Part shown: positions 1 through 8,864 of the stretch, in pieces
Numbering within the stretch: position 1 is the first letter of the stretch
How the letters are laid out: every line of letters starts with the position of its first letter
Assembly: GCF_018390605.1 (NCBI RefSeq)
Contig: NZ_JAHBGD010000004.1
Span: forward strand, 59,795-123,794
Reading direction: 5' to 3'
DNA from: Ancylobacter defluvii
Lineage (GTDB): Bacteria; Pseudomonadota; Alphaproteobacteria; Rhizobiales; Xanthobacteraceae
Length of the DNA: 64,000 bases
Translations under genes and position numbers: made by a program
Notes under the pieces: generated by a model
The model's input: only the letters and a program-made list of their open reading frames with translations
Databases searched by the model: none
What the model was told of the DNA's origin: nothing

Positions 1-2
1 CG

Positions 3-356
3 CTCGATCTGCTCGTGTTGAAGGAGGAGCCATTCATCCTCACCCCGCGCTCGGTCGGCACCAGCCTGCACGATGCCGCGCTCGCCGCCTGCCGCGCGGT
101 CGGTTTCGAACCCCGGCTCGGCCAGCCGGCGCCGCAGATCGCCTCGATCCTGTCGCTGGTGGCCGCCGAGTTCGGCGTCTCGCTGGTGCCGGCCTCGCTG
201 GGCGATCTCAACGTGCCGGGCGTAGCGTTCCGCCGCCTGCGCGCGCTGGAGCCGCATGTCGGGCTGGTGGTGGCCTATCGCAGGCACCGCCCGCCGCAAC
301 TGGTGCTCAACTTCGCCAAGGTGGCGCGGGAGGCGCGGTCACTCACGCTGCCATGA
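3..356 (+). CDS. LysR-family transcriptional regulator, C-terminal part (cut by window edge)
   Basis: The reading frame is open from the left edge, so the gene starts outside the window and only the last 117 residues are seen. The stretch around QIASILSLVAAEFGVSLVPA is typical of the second half of the LysR substrate-binding domain, followed by a hydrophobic strand (VGLVVAYRR) and the usual short helical tail. The helix-turn-helix half is missing, so target genes cannot be judged. It lies upstream of, and on the same strand as, the phosphonate monoester hydrolase/sulfatase gene, from which a decayed gene region separates it. Confidence 0.75.
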   Translation, partial: LDLLVLKEEPFILTPRSVGTSLHDAALAACRAVGFEPRLGQPAPQIASILSLVAAEFGVSLVPASLGDLNVPGVAFRRLRALEPHVGLVVAYRRHRPPQLVLNFAKVAREARSLTLP

Positions 357-600
357 TGGGGGCTCCCATGGGCCTTCTCGCGCTCTGAGGCATGGCGCGC
401 CCAGCGAGATGTCCGGCAGGGCATCGAGCCATGGGTCGGCTGCGTCGCCGTCGAAGGAGAATCGTCCGCCGAGGAAGACGTAGCGCCGGCGTGCGCCATT
501 GCTGAGCGGATATTCGACGCCGGTGGGCACATCTAGCGGCTGAACAACAATGCCGGCATCATGGCCTGTCCGGAGGCACGGGTCGGGCTGGGCGGCGACA
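339..600 (-). pseudogene. Remnant of an AraC-family regulator (cupin_6-type N-terminal domain)
   Basis: On the minus strand one frame reads RRRYVFLGGRFSFDG followed by DPWLDALP. This resembles the conserved block of AraC-type regulators with a cupin_6 N-terminal domain (C/GGRFxFDG...HPLLDALP). The frame is open upstream to roughly position 600 but has no convincing start. It runs out in REGPWEPPSWQRE with no helix-turn-helix half. I read it as a truncated, non-functional remnant in the gap between the LysR gene and the hydrolase gene. The family assignment is by motif recognition only. The rest of 357-928 shows nothing else I can support. Confidence 0.45.
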
Positions 601-928
601 GTTCGGCACCCGTCATCGTCCTTTGCGCTGACAACCCGCCTTGGCTGGCCCTTTCCGGTGGGGAGGGGTTCGCCTCTGCATTCTCCGCCGTTCTTCGTTA
701 GTCGGCGGGGCTTTGGGACGATGCGCGGTTTCGGTGCGCCTCACTCGACCGGCTGGGGCAAGCTGCTGGCAACAGGGCGCTCCCGCTGCACCCCGGCAAG
801 TTCCCCGCCGGCGCGGGACAAGGCCGGTGCGGTTTGCCGCAGCGAGCGGCGGCAATTTCTCCTATGCTGCCGGCGGTGGCGCGCCCGCGTCGCCGTCCAG
901 CCTTCGCCAGCCCGTGACGGCCCTCCCC

Positions 929-2491
929 ATGATCCAAGCTGCTTCCGCAGGCGCGCCGGCGCCCGACCGTCGTCCCAACATCCTGCTGATCACCGCCGAC
1001 CAGTGGCGCGGCGACCTGATGGCGGCCGGCCGCCCCTTCGGCGGCCTGACGCCCAATCTCGACGCGCTGGCCGCCGCCGGCACCAGCTTCGCCGGCCATT
1101 TTTGCCAAGTCTATCCCTGCGGCCCCTCGCGCGCCTCGCTCTATACCGGGCTCTATGCCCACAAGCACCGCTCGGTGGCCAACGGCATGCCGCTCGATGC
1201 TCGCCATCCGACGCTGTTCACCGAGCTGCGCCGCGCCGGCTATCTGCCGACGCTGTTCGGCTATACCGACACCACGCTCGATCCTCGCGGCCGGGCGCCA
1301 CGCGACCCCGATCGCGGCACCTACGAGAATCTGTGCCCCGGCATCGCCGCCGGGCTGGTGCTCACCGAGCGGGCGACGCCATGGCTGGCGCATCTCAAGG
1401 CGAACGGCTACCGCGTTGAGGATCCCGATGCCGGCCGCGAGGCGATCTTCGCCCAGCGTCGCTTCGGCGAGCCGGCGGTGTTCGCCGCCGAACATTCCGA
1501 GACCGCCTTCCTCACCGACCGCTTCCTCGACTGGCTTGGCGTTGCCGGCAAGGCGCCGTTCTGCGCCCACCTGTCCTTCATCGCCCCGCATCCGCCCTTC
1601 GGGGCGGCGGATCCCTATCATCGTCTCGTCGACCCCGCCGACATGCCGGCGCCGGTGCGCGGCGCTGACCCTTCGGTCGAGGCCGGCCAGAGCCCGCTGA
1701 TCGCTGCACTGATCGGTCGGATCGGCCTCACTGCACACCTCATCGGCCTCACCGGGCGCGCCGCCGACATGGATGACGACCTCATCCGACGCATGCGCGC
1801 CATCTATGCCGGCCTCGCCCATGAGGTGGACCACCATCTCGGCCGCATCTTCCGGGCGTTGAAAGAAAATGGCTTATGGGACAATACCTTGATCGTCTTC
1901 ACCGCCGATCATGGCGAGCAACTCGGCGACCATTGGCTGCTCGGCAAGACCGGCTATTACGACCAGTCCGCCCATATCCCGCTGATCATCCGCGACCCAC
2001 GCCCCGCTGCCGATAGCGGGCGAGGCAAGTCACTGGATTCGCTCACGGAATCGATTGACCTGCTGCCGACTGTGCTGGAGGCGGCGGGCGTGCCGGTGCC
2101 ACGTAATTGTGATGGCCGCAGCCTTCTCTCCCTCTGCGCCGGTGAGGCGCCTCCCGCGGATTGGCGCGATGCCGTGCAATGGAGTTTCCATTTCGGCGAT
2201 ATCGCCGAGCGACGGATGGAGCATGCCCTCGGCTTGCCCACCCGCCTTTGCCATTTGCAGGTCATTCGAAGCAAATCTTTGAAATATATCGCTTTTGCTG
2301 GGCTTCCGCCGGTGCTGTTCGACCTCGCCGCCGATCCCGCGGAGCTGACGGATCGCGCCGCCGATTCCTCGGCGGCATCGCTGCGGCTGGAAGGAGCCGA
2401 GCGTCTGCTCCGCTTCCGCCAGCATCACGAGGAGGAAACCCTCACCGGTTATCTGGCGAAGGATGGGCAGTTTCATGAGGAGGTATCATGA
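929..2491 (+). CDS. Phosphonate monoester hydrolase / arylsulfatase family enzyme
   Basis: A 520-residue alkaline-phosphatase-superfamily hydrolase. NILLITADQWRGD near the N-terminus gives the first metal ligand. CGPSR at about residue 64 is the C-x-P-S-R signature in which Cys becomes formylglycine. TADHGEQLGDH supplies the second metal-binding Asp-His and LLGKTGYYD the later Lys. The sequence follows rhizobial/Burkholderia phosphonate monoester hydrolases closely (PLDARHP, FGYTDTTLDPR, RNCDGRSLL), a family of promiscuous phospho/sulfo-esterases of about 514 residues. I chose ATG 929; GTG 914 is also in frame and neither has a clear Shine-Dalgarno. The upstream in-frame extension to 641 looks non-coding. 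No signal peptide is visible, so it is probably cytoplasmic. It needs a formylglycine-generating enzyme or anaerobic maturase encoded elsewhere. Confidence 0.85.
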   Translation: MIQAASAGAPAPDRRPNILLITADQWRGDLMAAGRPFGGLTPNLDALAAAGTSFAGHFCQVYPCGPSRASLYTGLYAHKHRSVANGMPLDARHPTLFTELRRAGYLPTLFGYTDTTLDPRGRAPRDPDRGTYENLCPGIAAGLVLTERATPWLAHLKANGYRVEDPDAGREAIFAQRRFGEPAVFAAEHSETAFLTDRFLDWLGVAGKAPFCAHLSFIAPHPPFGAADPYHRLVDPADMPAPVRGADPSVEAGQSPLIAALIGRIGLTAHLIGLTGRAADMDDDLIRRMRAIYAGLAHEVDHHLGRIFRALKENGLWDNTLIVFTADHGEQLGDHWLLGKTGYYDQSAHIPLIIRDPRPAADSGRGKSLDSLTESIDLLPTVLEAAGVPVPRNCDGRSLLSLCAGEAPPADWRDAVQWSFHFGDIAERRMEHALGLPTRLCHLQVIRSKSLKYIAFAGLPPVLFDLAADPAELTDRAADSSAASLRLEGAERLLRFRQHHEEETLTGYLAKDGQFHEEVS

Positions 2492-2568
2492 GGGCGTCCA
2501 ACGGCGGCAGCGCAGGTCGGGCGGCGAGTTGACGTTGCGCGTATCGGGTTTTGCCGGTGATCGGAGCT

Positions 2569-2645
2569 ATAGAATTAAATTAGAATTATTAAAATATTTG
2601 ATCATGGCGCGTGTTGTGATCTTCATAGCTAGAATCGTTTAAAAG
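2569..2645 (+). promoter_or_regulatory. AT-rich iron-control region upstream of the siderophore operon (Irr/ICE-like boxes)
   Basis: The 240-base gap 2492-2731 contains an island of unusually low GC. Inside it are TTAGAATTATTAAAA (2580-2594) and CTAGAATCGTTTAAAA (2629-2644). Both resemble the rhizobial iron control element bound by Irr (TTTAGAA-N3-TTCTAAA as I recall it): a good left half, then a three-base spacer and a degenerate right half. The 11 bases TAGAATCGTTT recur at 15609-15619 in the other control region of this island. Regulation by Irr is inferred from the motif and the siderophore context, not shown. Confidence 0.5.
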
Positions 2646-2731
2646 TAAGTATTAATAATTGTTTAGTTGACATGGATGGCTTGGCGGGCGGATAGGCAGC
2701 TCAGTTCTTGCTCTGTCGGTGACGCCGATCC

Positions 2732-3868
2732 ATGTCCGCCTCCGGTCTCTCGCCTGTCTTGCCCCGCCGCCGCGATGTACTCGGCCTCATGGCACTGACT
2801 GTGGTCGGATGCCATGCCTTCGTCCGCCCGGCGGCAGCGGCGATCGCGCTGAAGGACGTCACCGGACGTGAAGTGACGCTCGCCAAGCCGGCCTCCCGGA
2901 TCGTCATTGGCGACGGACGCTTTCTGCTGGCGCTGGCGCTGATCCATCCCGATCCGGTCTCGCTCATTGCCGGCTGGCCACGCGACATCAATCGTATCGG
3001 CCGCGCCGCCTATGCGGCCTGGCAGAAAAAATTCCCGACTATCAACGACATACTCCAGACGTCGGCCGCCAATGCGGCGATTTCGGTGGAGCGGATCATC
3101 GCGGCGCAGCCGGACCTTGCGGTGTTCTCGCTCGGCGCCCAGCCCTCCGACGAGGAGCGCGTGCGGCTGGAGGCGGCGGGCGTCCCGGTGGCGGTGGTCG
3201 ATTTCTTCGTCAAGCCGCTCGACAATATGGAAGCGAGCCTGCGTCTCATCGGCGGGGCGATCGGGCGCGAGGCGCAGGCGGAGGCGTTCATCGCCTTCCG
3301 CCGGGCGCATTTCGATGTTGTGCGCACCCGAGTCGCCCAGCTGCCACCCGAGAAGAAGCCGCGCCTGTTCTTCGAGGCGCATGCGGCAATGACCGCCGAT
3401 TGCTGCAACTCCCCTGGTCGCGGTAATATCGGCGAGGTGATCGAGGCGGTCGGTGCGACCAATATTGGTGCCACGGTGATTTCCGGCGCCTTCGGCAAGC
3501 TGAACCTGGAATATGTCATCGCGCAGGACCCGCAGGTCTATGTCGCGACCGGCGGCAGCCACATGGAAGGCACTGCCGGCCTGTTGATCGGCCCGGAATA
3601 TAGTGTGGAGCGAGCGCGGGAGACGTTGGCCGGCCTGATCCGCCGTCCGGGCTTCGAAGGCATGAGCGCGGTCCGCAACCACCGCGTCTACGGCCTCGCT
3701 CACCAGATGCTCAACTCGCCGCTCGACGTGCTCACCCTCGAGGTGCTGGCGCGCTGGGCGCATCCCGAGCTGTTCGCCGATCTCGATCCCGACGCCACCC
3801 TCGCCGAGATCAACACGCGTTTCCTCGCCGTGCCTGTCACCGGGCCGAACTGGATCGCTCTCGACTGA
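2732..3868 (+). CDS. Iron-siderophore ABC transporter, periplasmic substrate-binding protein (FepB-like)
   Basis: 378 residues. The N-terminus carries a twin-arginine-type signal (PRRRDVLGLMALTVVG, with a cleavage-like region ending RPAAAA), suggesting Tat export. The mature part begins with ALKDVTGREVTLAKPASRIV, the standard opening of the BtuF/FepB/FhuD fold (periplasmic_binding_2). It then shows SVERIIAAQPDLAVFSLG and ends with LEVLARWAHPELF. It is the first gene of the plus-strand siderophore operon and would deliver the ferric siderophore to the FepD/FepC pair encoded at 13537-15461. The start is the first ATG before the Tat motif; the ribosome site is weak. The exact ligand is inferred from context. 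Confidence 0.88.
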   Translation: MSASGLSPVLPRRRDVLGLMALTVVGCHAFVRPAAAAIALKDVTGREVTLAKPASRIVIGDGRFLLALALIHPDPVSLIAGWPRDINRIGRAAYAAWQKKFPTINDILQTSAANAAISVERIIAAQPDLAVFSLGAQPSDEERVRLEAAGVPVAVVDFFVKPLDNMEASLRLIGGAIGREAQAEAFIAFRRAHFDVVRTRVAQLPPEKKPRLFFEAHAAMTADCCNSPGRGNIGEVIEAVGATNIGATVISGAFGKLNLEYVIAQDPQVYVATGGSHMEGTAGLLIGPEYSVERARETLAGLIRRPGFEGMSAVRNHRVYGLAHQMLNSPLDVLTLEVLARWAHPELFADLDPDATLAEINTRFLAVPVTGPNWIALD

Positions 3869-3902
3869 CCGCTTCTTCGCCATCACGAAACGGAGACTTC
3901 CT

Positions 3903-5075
3903 ATGCGCCTCGCCGCCCGGACCAGCCGATTCCTCGCCGCTCCCTCGCTCCGGGTGCTTCTGATGGGCACGGCGCTGCTCATCGGCGTCGGTGCGGCGCA
4001 GGCGGAGCCGGAATTCGTGCGCTCGGTGAAGCCGGGGCCGGGTGTCTACGAACTCGTCTATAGCGCGCCGATGAACCGGGTCTATGTCGCTTCCGCCGGC
4101 ACCCGCGGCTCGACCGAGGCCAAGGTGCTGGCGCTCGATCCGGTGACGCTGGAAACCAAGGAAACCATCGACTTCGGCTCGGAAGCCGCCTTCGGCCTCG
4201 GCATCAACAACACGACCAAGAAGCTCTACGCCACCCAGACCCGCATCGGCGCGGTGGCGGTCGTCGATCTCGCCAGCGGCAAGGTGGTGGCGACGGTGAA
4301 GAAGGGCGACAAGGCGCATGTGCGCGAGGCGGTGGTCGATGAGGCCAGCAACCGCATCTATGTCACCGTGATGGGGCGGGACGACGACAGCGCGGTGTGG
4401 ATCATCGACGGCGCCACCGACAGTCTCGTCGGCAGCATCGACAATCTGCCGGGCAGCGTGACCGGCGTCGCCGTCGACCAGAAAGGCAACCGCCTCTTCG
4501 CCTCCGCGATGAAGAGCAACCAGGTGCATGTGATCGACCTGGCGACCGGCAAGGTGGTCAAGAGCTTCGCCTCGGGCGGCGAGAACGCGATCAACCTGGT
4601 CTATGACGCGAGCGGCGACCAACTGTTCGTCGCGCATCAGGGATCCGGCGAAGTCGTGGTGCTCGATCCCAAGGATGGCTCGGTCATCAAGAATATCCCG
4701 ACCGGTCCCGGCGCGCTCGGCGTCGCCATCGATCCGGCGCGCAGCCTGGTCTATGTCGCCAATCGCGTTGGTGGCTATGTCACGCTGATCGATACCAAGA
4801 CGCTGGAGCCGGTGGCGAATGTGGTGACGGGCTCGATGCCGAACACCGTCGCCATCGATCCGTCGACCGGCAATGTCTATGTCACCAACAAGTCGAAGAC
4901 GACCCCGCGCCCGCGTCCGGCCCAGCCTCCGGCGGCTGCGGCTGCGGCACCTGCGGGTGCCGCGCCGGTCGCGGCGGCGCCGGCCGGAGGCGCTCCGGGT
5001 GGCGGTGCTCCGGGCGGGCGTCCGGTGCCGATGGTCGATCCCTTCGGCGACACCGTCGCCGTGATCAAGCCATGA
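3903..5075 (+). CDS. YncE-like periplasmic beta-propeller protein
   Basis: 390 residues with a Sec signal peptide (hydrophobic LLMGTALLIGVG, then GAAQA|EPEF). The mature protein is a chain of 40-odd-residue repeats of the type NRVYVASAG, KVLALDPVTLE, GALGVAIDPARSLVYVANR and NTVAIDPSTGNVYVTN. These are the seven-bladed propeller repeats of YncE / surface-layer WD-like proteins. After about residue 330 comes a low-complexity Pro/Ala/Gly tail ending in VDPFGDTVAVIKP, probably the strand that closes the propeller. Escherichia coli yncE is induced by iron limitation, which fits its position between fepB-like and entC genes. Its molecular role is unknown; cytochrome or metal binding is not evident here. 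Confidence 0.82.
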   Translation: MRLAARTSRFLAAPSLRVLLMGTALLIGVGAAQAEPEFVRSVKPGPGVYELVYSAPMNRVYVASAGTRGSTEAKVLALDPVTLETKETIDFGSEAAFGLGINNTTKKLYATQTRIGAVAVVDLASGKVVATVKKGDKAHVREAVVDEASNRIYVTVMGRDDDSAVWIIDGATDSLVGSIDNLPGSVTGVAVDQKGNRLFASAMKSNQVHVIDLATGKVVKSFASGGENAINLVYDASGDQLFVAHQGSGEVVVLDPKDGSVIKNIPTGPGALGVAIDPARSLVYVANRVGGYVTLIDTKTLEPVANVVTGSMPNTVAIDPSTGNVYVTNKSKTTPRPRPAQPPAAAAAAPAGAAPVAAAPAGGAPGGGAPGGRPVPMVDPFGDTVAVIKP

Positions 5076-5085
5076 CACGCCGGCC

Positions 5086-6297
5086 GTGACCAAAGCCTTG
5101 GTGATGAAAACGCCGGAGATGACGGGCGACGAGGCCGGCGCTGTCGCGCCCTCCGTTGTCGCGCCCTCGTCCTTCGTTCTCGTCGGTGTCGGCGAGACGG
5201 TGGTGGCAAATGGCTGCCGGCCGATTCCGGCGGCGGCGGGGGCGTCTCTGGCGCGACAGGTCTCCGAGGCGCTGGTAGGCGCCGCGGCGCTGGTAGGCGC
5301 GCTGCCCTATGAGCGCGCGCGACCGGCGCATCTCCTGCGTCCAACCGAATGGTCGCGTCTGCCGGGGCGCTTCACGGCGCGGGCATTCGGTCCGCCGGTA
5401 CTGCTACGCGGCGGCGATACTCCGCATTGGCAGGTGACGGCGGAGCCTTCTCTTGCCGCCTACCGTACCTCGGTCGCCGAGGTGCTGCGGCGGATGGAGA
5501 ACCGGCCCGAGCTGCGCAAGGTGGTGCTTTCCCGGGCGCTGCGTCTGTCGGGTGACCGGCCGATCGATCCCCGGGCGCTGCTCTCCCGCCTCGCCGAAGA
5601 CCCGGCCGCCACCGCTTTCTCTGTGCCGCTGCCGTCGACGGACGGCGCCACGCGCCTGCTGGTGGGGGCGACGCCGGAACTGCTGGTCTCGCGGCGGGGC
5701 GAAGCGATGTTCTCGCATCCGCTGGCTGGTTCCGCCCGTCGCTCTTCCGATCCGGCCCGCGATCGCGAAGCGGCCGAAAACCTTGCCGCCTCGACCAAGG
5801 ATAGCCGTGAGCACAGGGAGGTGGTGACCGCCATCCTCGATCTGCTGGCACCGTATTGCCGCGAGCTCAGCACGCCGGAGGGCACGCAGCTGGTCTCGAC
5901 CGCCAGCATGTGGCATCTCGGCACGCGGATCGTCGGGCGGCTGCGTGACACGACGTTGTCGAGCCTCGAACTCGCCGCTCTGCTGCACCCGACCCCGGCG
6001 GTTTGCGGCACGCCGCGCGATGCGGCGGCTGAACTCATCGCCGAGCTCGAAGGACATGATCGCGGCTTCTATGCCGGAGCGGTTGGCTGGTGCGACGCGG
6101 CCGGCGACGGAGACTGGCATGTCGCCCTGCGCTGCGCCGAGATTTCCGGCGGCGAGGCGTGGCTGCATGCCGGGGCCGGCATCGTGCCGGGATCCGATCC
6201 GGTGGCGGAGGGCGAGGAGACGGCTGCGAAATTCGCCGCCATGCTGCGCGCGCTAGGCCTCGACGAGGCCATCGCCTTCGAGGGAGCCGCCGCATGA
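5086..6297 (+). CDS. entC: Isochorismate synthase
   Basis: 403 residues of the chorismate-binding family. The C-terminal half holds the diagnostic blocks: [62 protein letters not shown], then [16 protein letters not shown] and [19 protein letters not shown]. The enzyme converts chorismate to isochorismate, the first step of 2,3-dihydroxybenzoate synthesis. Start codon GTG 5086 is used here; ATG 5104 is an alternative and neither has a strong ribosome site. Its stop overlaps the entE start as ATGA (6294-6297), so translation is probably coupled. The N-terminal region is variable in this family. Confidence in the activity is high because entE, entB, entF and entA follow. Confidence 0.92.
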   Translation: MTKALVMKTPEMTGDEAGAVAPSVVAPSSFVLVGVGETVVANGCRPIPAAAGASLARQVSEALVGAAALVGALPYERARPAHLLRPTEWSRLPGRFTARAFGPPVLLRGGDTPHWQVTAEPSLAAYRTSVAEVLRRMENRPELRKVVLSRALRLSGDRPIDPRALLSRLAEDPAATAFSVPLPSTDGATRLLVGATPELLVSRRGEAMFSHPLAGSARRSSDPARDREAAENLAASTKDSREHREVVTAILDLLAPYCRELSTPEGTQLVSTASMWHLGTRIVGRLRDTTLSSLELAALLHPTPAVCGTPRDAAAELIAELEGHDRGFYAGAVGWCDAAGDGDWHVALRCAEISGGEAWLHAGAGIVPGSDPVAEGEETAAKFAAMLRALGLDEAIAFEGAAA

Positions 6298-7931
6298 TCC
6301 CGCTGCTGCAACCCTTTCCGACGGATGCCGCCGAACGTTACCGGCGGGCCGGCCATTGGCGCGGCGAAACCTTTCCCGGCATGCTGCGGCAGCTGGCCTC
6401 GCGCCATTCGTCGCGGACGGCGGTGGTCGGCGGCGAGCAGCGTTGGACCTATGCCGAGCTTGCCATCCACGCCGAGCAGGCGGCGGCCGGCTTTCTCGCG
6501 CTGGGGCTAAATCCCGGTGATCGGGTTGTGGTGCAGTTGCCGAACATTCCCGAGTTCCTGTCGGTGGTGTTCGGTCTGTTCCGCGCCGGACTGATCCCGG
6601 TCTACGCGCTGCCGGCGCATCGGGCGGTTGAGGTCGTGCATTTCGCCCGCACGGCCGAGGCGCGCGGCTATGTGATCGCCGAGCGGCACGAGGGCTTCGA
6701 TTATCGCGACCTTGCCGAGGAGGTCTGCCGCCAGGTGCCGGCGCTCGACACGGTGGTGGTGGTCGGTGAGGCCGGGCCGTTCACGTCCTTCGCCGGGCTC
6801 GATGGCGCGGTGGTGGCGCTGCCGGGTGATCCCGATCCGTCATCGGTCGCCTTTCTGCAGATCTCCGGCGGCAGCACCGGATTGTCGAAGCTCATTCCGC
6901 GCACGCATGACGACTACATCTACAGCTTCCGCGCCAGCGCCGAGATCTGCGGCCTGACGCCCGATAGCATCTATCTGGCGGCGCTGCCGGTGGCGCATAA
7001 CTTTCCGATGAGTTCGCCCGGCGTATTCGGCGTGCTGTATGCCGGTGGCACGGTGGTCATGTCGCCGTCGCCGAGCCCGGAGGTGGCTTTTCCGCTGATC
7101 GCGCGCGAGAAGGTGACCATCACCGGCCTGGTGCCGCCCCTCGCCTTGTTGTGGATGCAGGCGGCACGGAAGCGGACATATGACCTGTCCAGCCTCGAGG
7201 TGCTGCAGGTCGGCGGCGCCAAGTTCATGCCGGAGGCGGCGCGCCGGGTGCGCCCGACGCTCGGCTGCACGTTGCAGCAGGTGTTCGGCATGGCGGAGGG
7301 ACTGGTCAATTATACCCGCCTCGACGACGCGGAGGAGATCATCGTCTCCACGCAGGGGCGGCCGATCAGCGAGGATGACGAGGTGCTGATCCTCGACGAT
7401 TCCGGCCAACCGGTGCCGGAGGGCGAGGTCGGCAACCTGCTGGCGCGCGGGCCCTACACCATCCGCGCCTATCACAATAATGACGGCGCCAATGCCCGTT
7501 CCTTCACCCCGGACGGCTTCTACCGTACCGGCGACATGGTGAAGCGCACGCCGGAGGGGTATCTCGTCGTGCAGGGCCGCGCCAGCGACCACATCAACCG
7601 CGCGGGGGAGAAGATCTCCGCCGAGGAGATCGAGGACCATCTGCTGGCGCATCCGAGCGTGTTCGATGCCGCCGTCGTATCGCTGCCGGACGAGTTTCTC
7701 GGCGAGCGCAGTTGCGCCTTCATCATCGCCCAGGGAGAAAAGCCCAAGGCGGCGGCGCTGAAGGCGTTCATGCGCACGCGCGGCCTTGCCGATTTCAAGG
7801 TGCCGGACCAGATCGTCTTTGTGCCGGCCTTCGAGATTACGGCGGTTGGCAAGGTAAGCCGCAAGGAGTTGCGCGCCGCGCTGCGCCGGCAGTTCCTCGC
7901 CGAACAATCGGCCGTGCCGCCCGGAGAATGA
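6294..7931 (+). CDS. entE: 2,3-dihydroxybenzoate-AMP ligase
   Basis: 545 residues of the ANL adenylating superfamily, close to the usual 535-540 of EntE/DhbE. The P-loop reads [19 protein letters not shown] at about residue 190. Further on come [13 protein letters not shown] (an aryl-acid ligase hallmark), [45 protein letters not shown] (hinge) and the catalytic Lys in [12 protein letters not shown]. It adenylates 2,3-dihydroxybenzoate and loads it on the stand-alone aryl carrier protein encoded at 8578. The start ATG overlaps the entC stop (ATGA), and its own stop overlaps the next start in the same way. Confidence 0.95.
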   Translation: MIPLLQPFPTDAAERYRRAGHWRGETFPGMLRQLASRHSSRTAVVGGEQRWTYAELAIHAEQAAAGFLALGLNPGDRVVVQLPNIPEFLSVVFGLFRAGLIPVYALPAHRAVEVVHFARTAEARGYVIAERHEGFDYRDLAEEVCRQVPALDTVVVVGEAGPFTSFAGLDGAVVALPGDPDPSSVAFLQISGGSTGLSKLIPRTHDDYIYSFRASAEICGLTPDSIYLAALPVAHNFPMSSPGVFGVLYAGGTVVMSPSPSPEVAFPLIAREKVTITGLVPPLALLWMQAARKRTYDLSSLEVLQVGGAKFMPEAARRVRPTLGCTLQQVFGMAEGLVNYTRLDDAEEIIVSTQGRPISEDDEVLILDDSGQPVPEGEVGNLLARGPYTIRAYHNNDGANARSFTPDGFYRTGDMVKRTPEGYLVVQGRASDHINRAGEKISAEEIEDHLLAHPSVFDAAVVSLPDEFLGERSCAFIIAQGEKPKAAALKAFMRTRGLADFKVPDQIVFVPAFEITAVGKVSRKELRAALRRQFLAEQSAVPPGE

Positions 7932-8581
7932 CGATGTCTGAAAAGCCGGGATTGCCCCGTATCGCGTCCTATGCGTTGCCGACGCCGGCCGAGCTGCCGG
8001 CTTCGCGGGCGCCGTGGGTGCTGGCGCGGGAGCGGGCGGCGCTGCTGATCCACGACATGCAGGGCTATTTCGTTGCCGCCTTTGCTTCTGGTGAGGCGCC
8101 GATAGCGCTTGCCATCGCCAATATCGCCGCGCTGGCGAGCGCGGCGCGTGCCGCCGGGGTGCCGGTGTTCTATACGGCGCAGGAGGGCGACCAGGACCGG
8201 CGTGATCGCGGCCTGCAAGCCGACCTTTGGGGGCCGGGCATGAGTTCGGCGCCGGAGCACCAGCCGATCATCGCCGAACTGGCCCCGAAGCCGGGCGACT
8301 TCGTGCTGGTGAAGCACCGCTACAGCGCCTTCCAGCGCTCCAACCTCGAGACGCTGATGCGCGTACGTGGCCGCGACCAGCTCATCGTCACCGGCATCTA
8401 TGCCCATATCGGGTGCCAACTCACCGCCGCCGAGGCGTTCATGCGCGATATCGAGCCGTTCTTCGTCGCCGATGCGCTCGCCGATTTTTCCCGCGCGAAG
8501 CACGAGACCGCGCTCGCTTATGTTGCTTCAACCTGCGGCGTCGTCGCCGCCGCAGCCGCGTTGATGGAGGCGCTGCGATGA
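7928..8581 (+). CDS. entB: Isochorismatase (single-domain EntB/DhbB N-terminal type)
   Basis: 217 residues, covering only the isochorismatase domain. [11 protein letters not shown] carries the catalytic-region Asp, [12 protein letters not shown] and [12 protein letters not shown] follow, then [18 protein letters not shown] with the Lys, and [19 protein letters not shown] with the conserved cis-peptide/Cys region. It hydrolyses isochorismate to 2,3-dihydro-2,3-dihydroxybenzoate. In E. coli EntB and Bacillus DhbB an aryl carrier domain is fused to the C-terminus. Here the protein stops after the hydrolase and the carrier is a separate, overlapping gene. ATG 7928 overlaps the entE stop; ATG 7934 is a second in-frame option. 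Confidence 0.93.
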   Translation: MTMSEKPGLPRIASYALPTPAELPASRAPWVLARERAALLIHDMQGYFVAAFASGEAPIALAIANIAALASAARAAGVPVFYTAQEGDQDRRDRGLQADLWGPGMSSAPEHQPIIAELAPKPGDFVLVKHRYSAFQRSNLETLMRVRGRDQLIVTGIYAHIGCQLTAAEAFMRDIEPFFVADALADFSRAKHETALAYVASTCGVVAAAAALMEALR

Positions 8582-8859
8582 TCGACCCTACCCAGATCCG
8601 CCGCATCGCCGAGCCCGCCGAGCCGCTGACGATGGAGCGCATGCGCCGCGACATCGCCGCCATGCTGCATGAGGATCCCTCCGAGATTGGCGAGGGCGAC
8701 AGCCTTCTCGATCTCGGCCTCGATTCCATGCGGGCGATGAACCTTGTGCTGCAATGGAGCCAAGGCGGGCTCGACCTCGAATTCTCCGAATTCGCCGAGG
8801 ATCCGACTCTCGCCGGCTGGTGGGCGATCGTCGCGCGGCGACAGGCGCAGCGTGGCTGA
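8578..8859 (+). CDS. Stand-alone aryl carrier protein for 2,3-dihydroxybenzoate
   Basis: 93 residues forming one phosphopantetheine carrier domain. The attachment site is DLGLDSMRAMNLV, with Ser about 45 residues from the start, preceded by EDPSEIGEGDSLL and followed by the helix region FSEFAEDPTLAGWWAIV. It corresponds to the C-terminal ArCP domain of EntB. The ATG overlaps the entB stop (ATGATC over TGA), so the two halves of the usual fusion remain translationally coupled. It should receive dihydroxybenzoyl-AMP from EntE and donate to the condensation domain of EntF. A phosphopantetheinyl transferase is needed and none is encoded in the window. Confidence 0.9.
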   Translation: MIDPTQIRRIAEPAEPLTMERMRRDIAAMLHEDPSEIGEGDSLLDLGLDSMRAMNLVLQWSQGGLDLEFSEFAEDPTLAGWWAIVARRQAQRG

Positions 8860-8864
8860 CCGCG

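Noticed and set aside
4873..5064. Arg/Pro-rich ORF inside the end of the YncE-like gene
   Set aside because: It is an alternate frame of a low-complexity Pro/Ala/Gly coding stretch.
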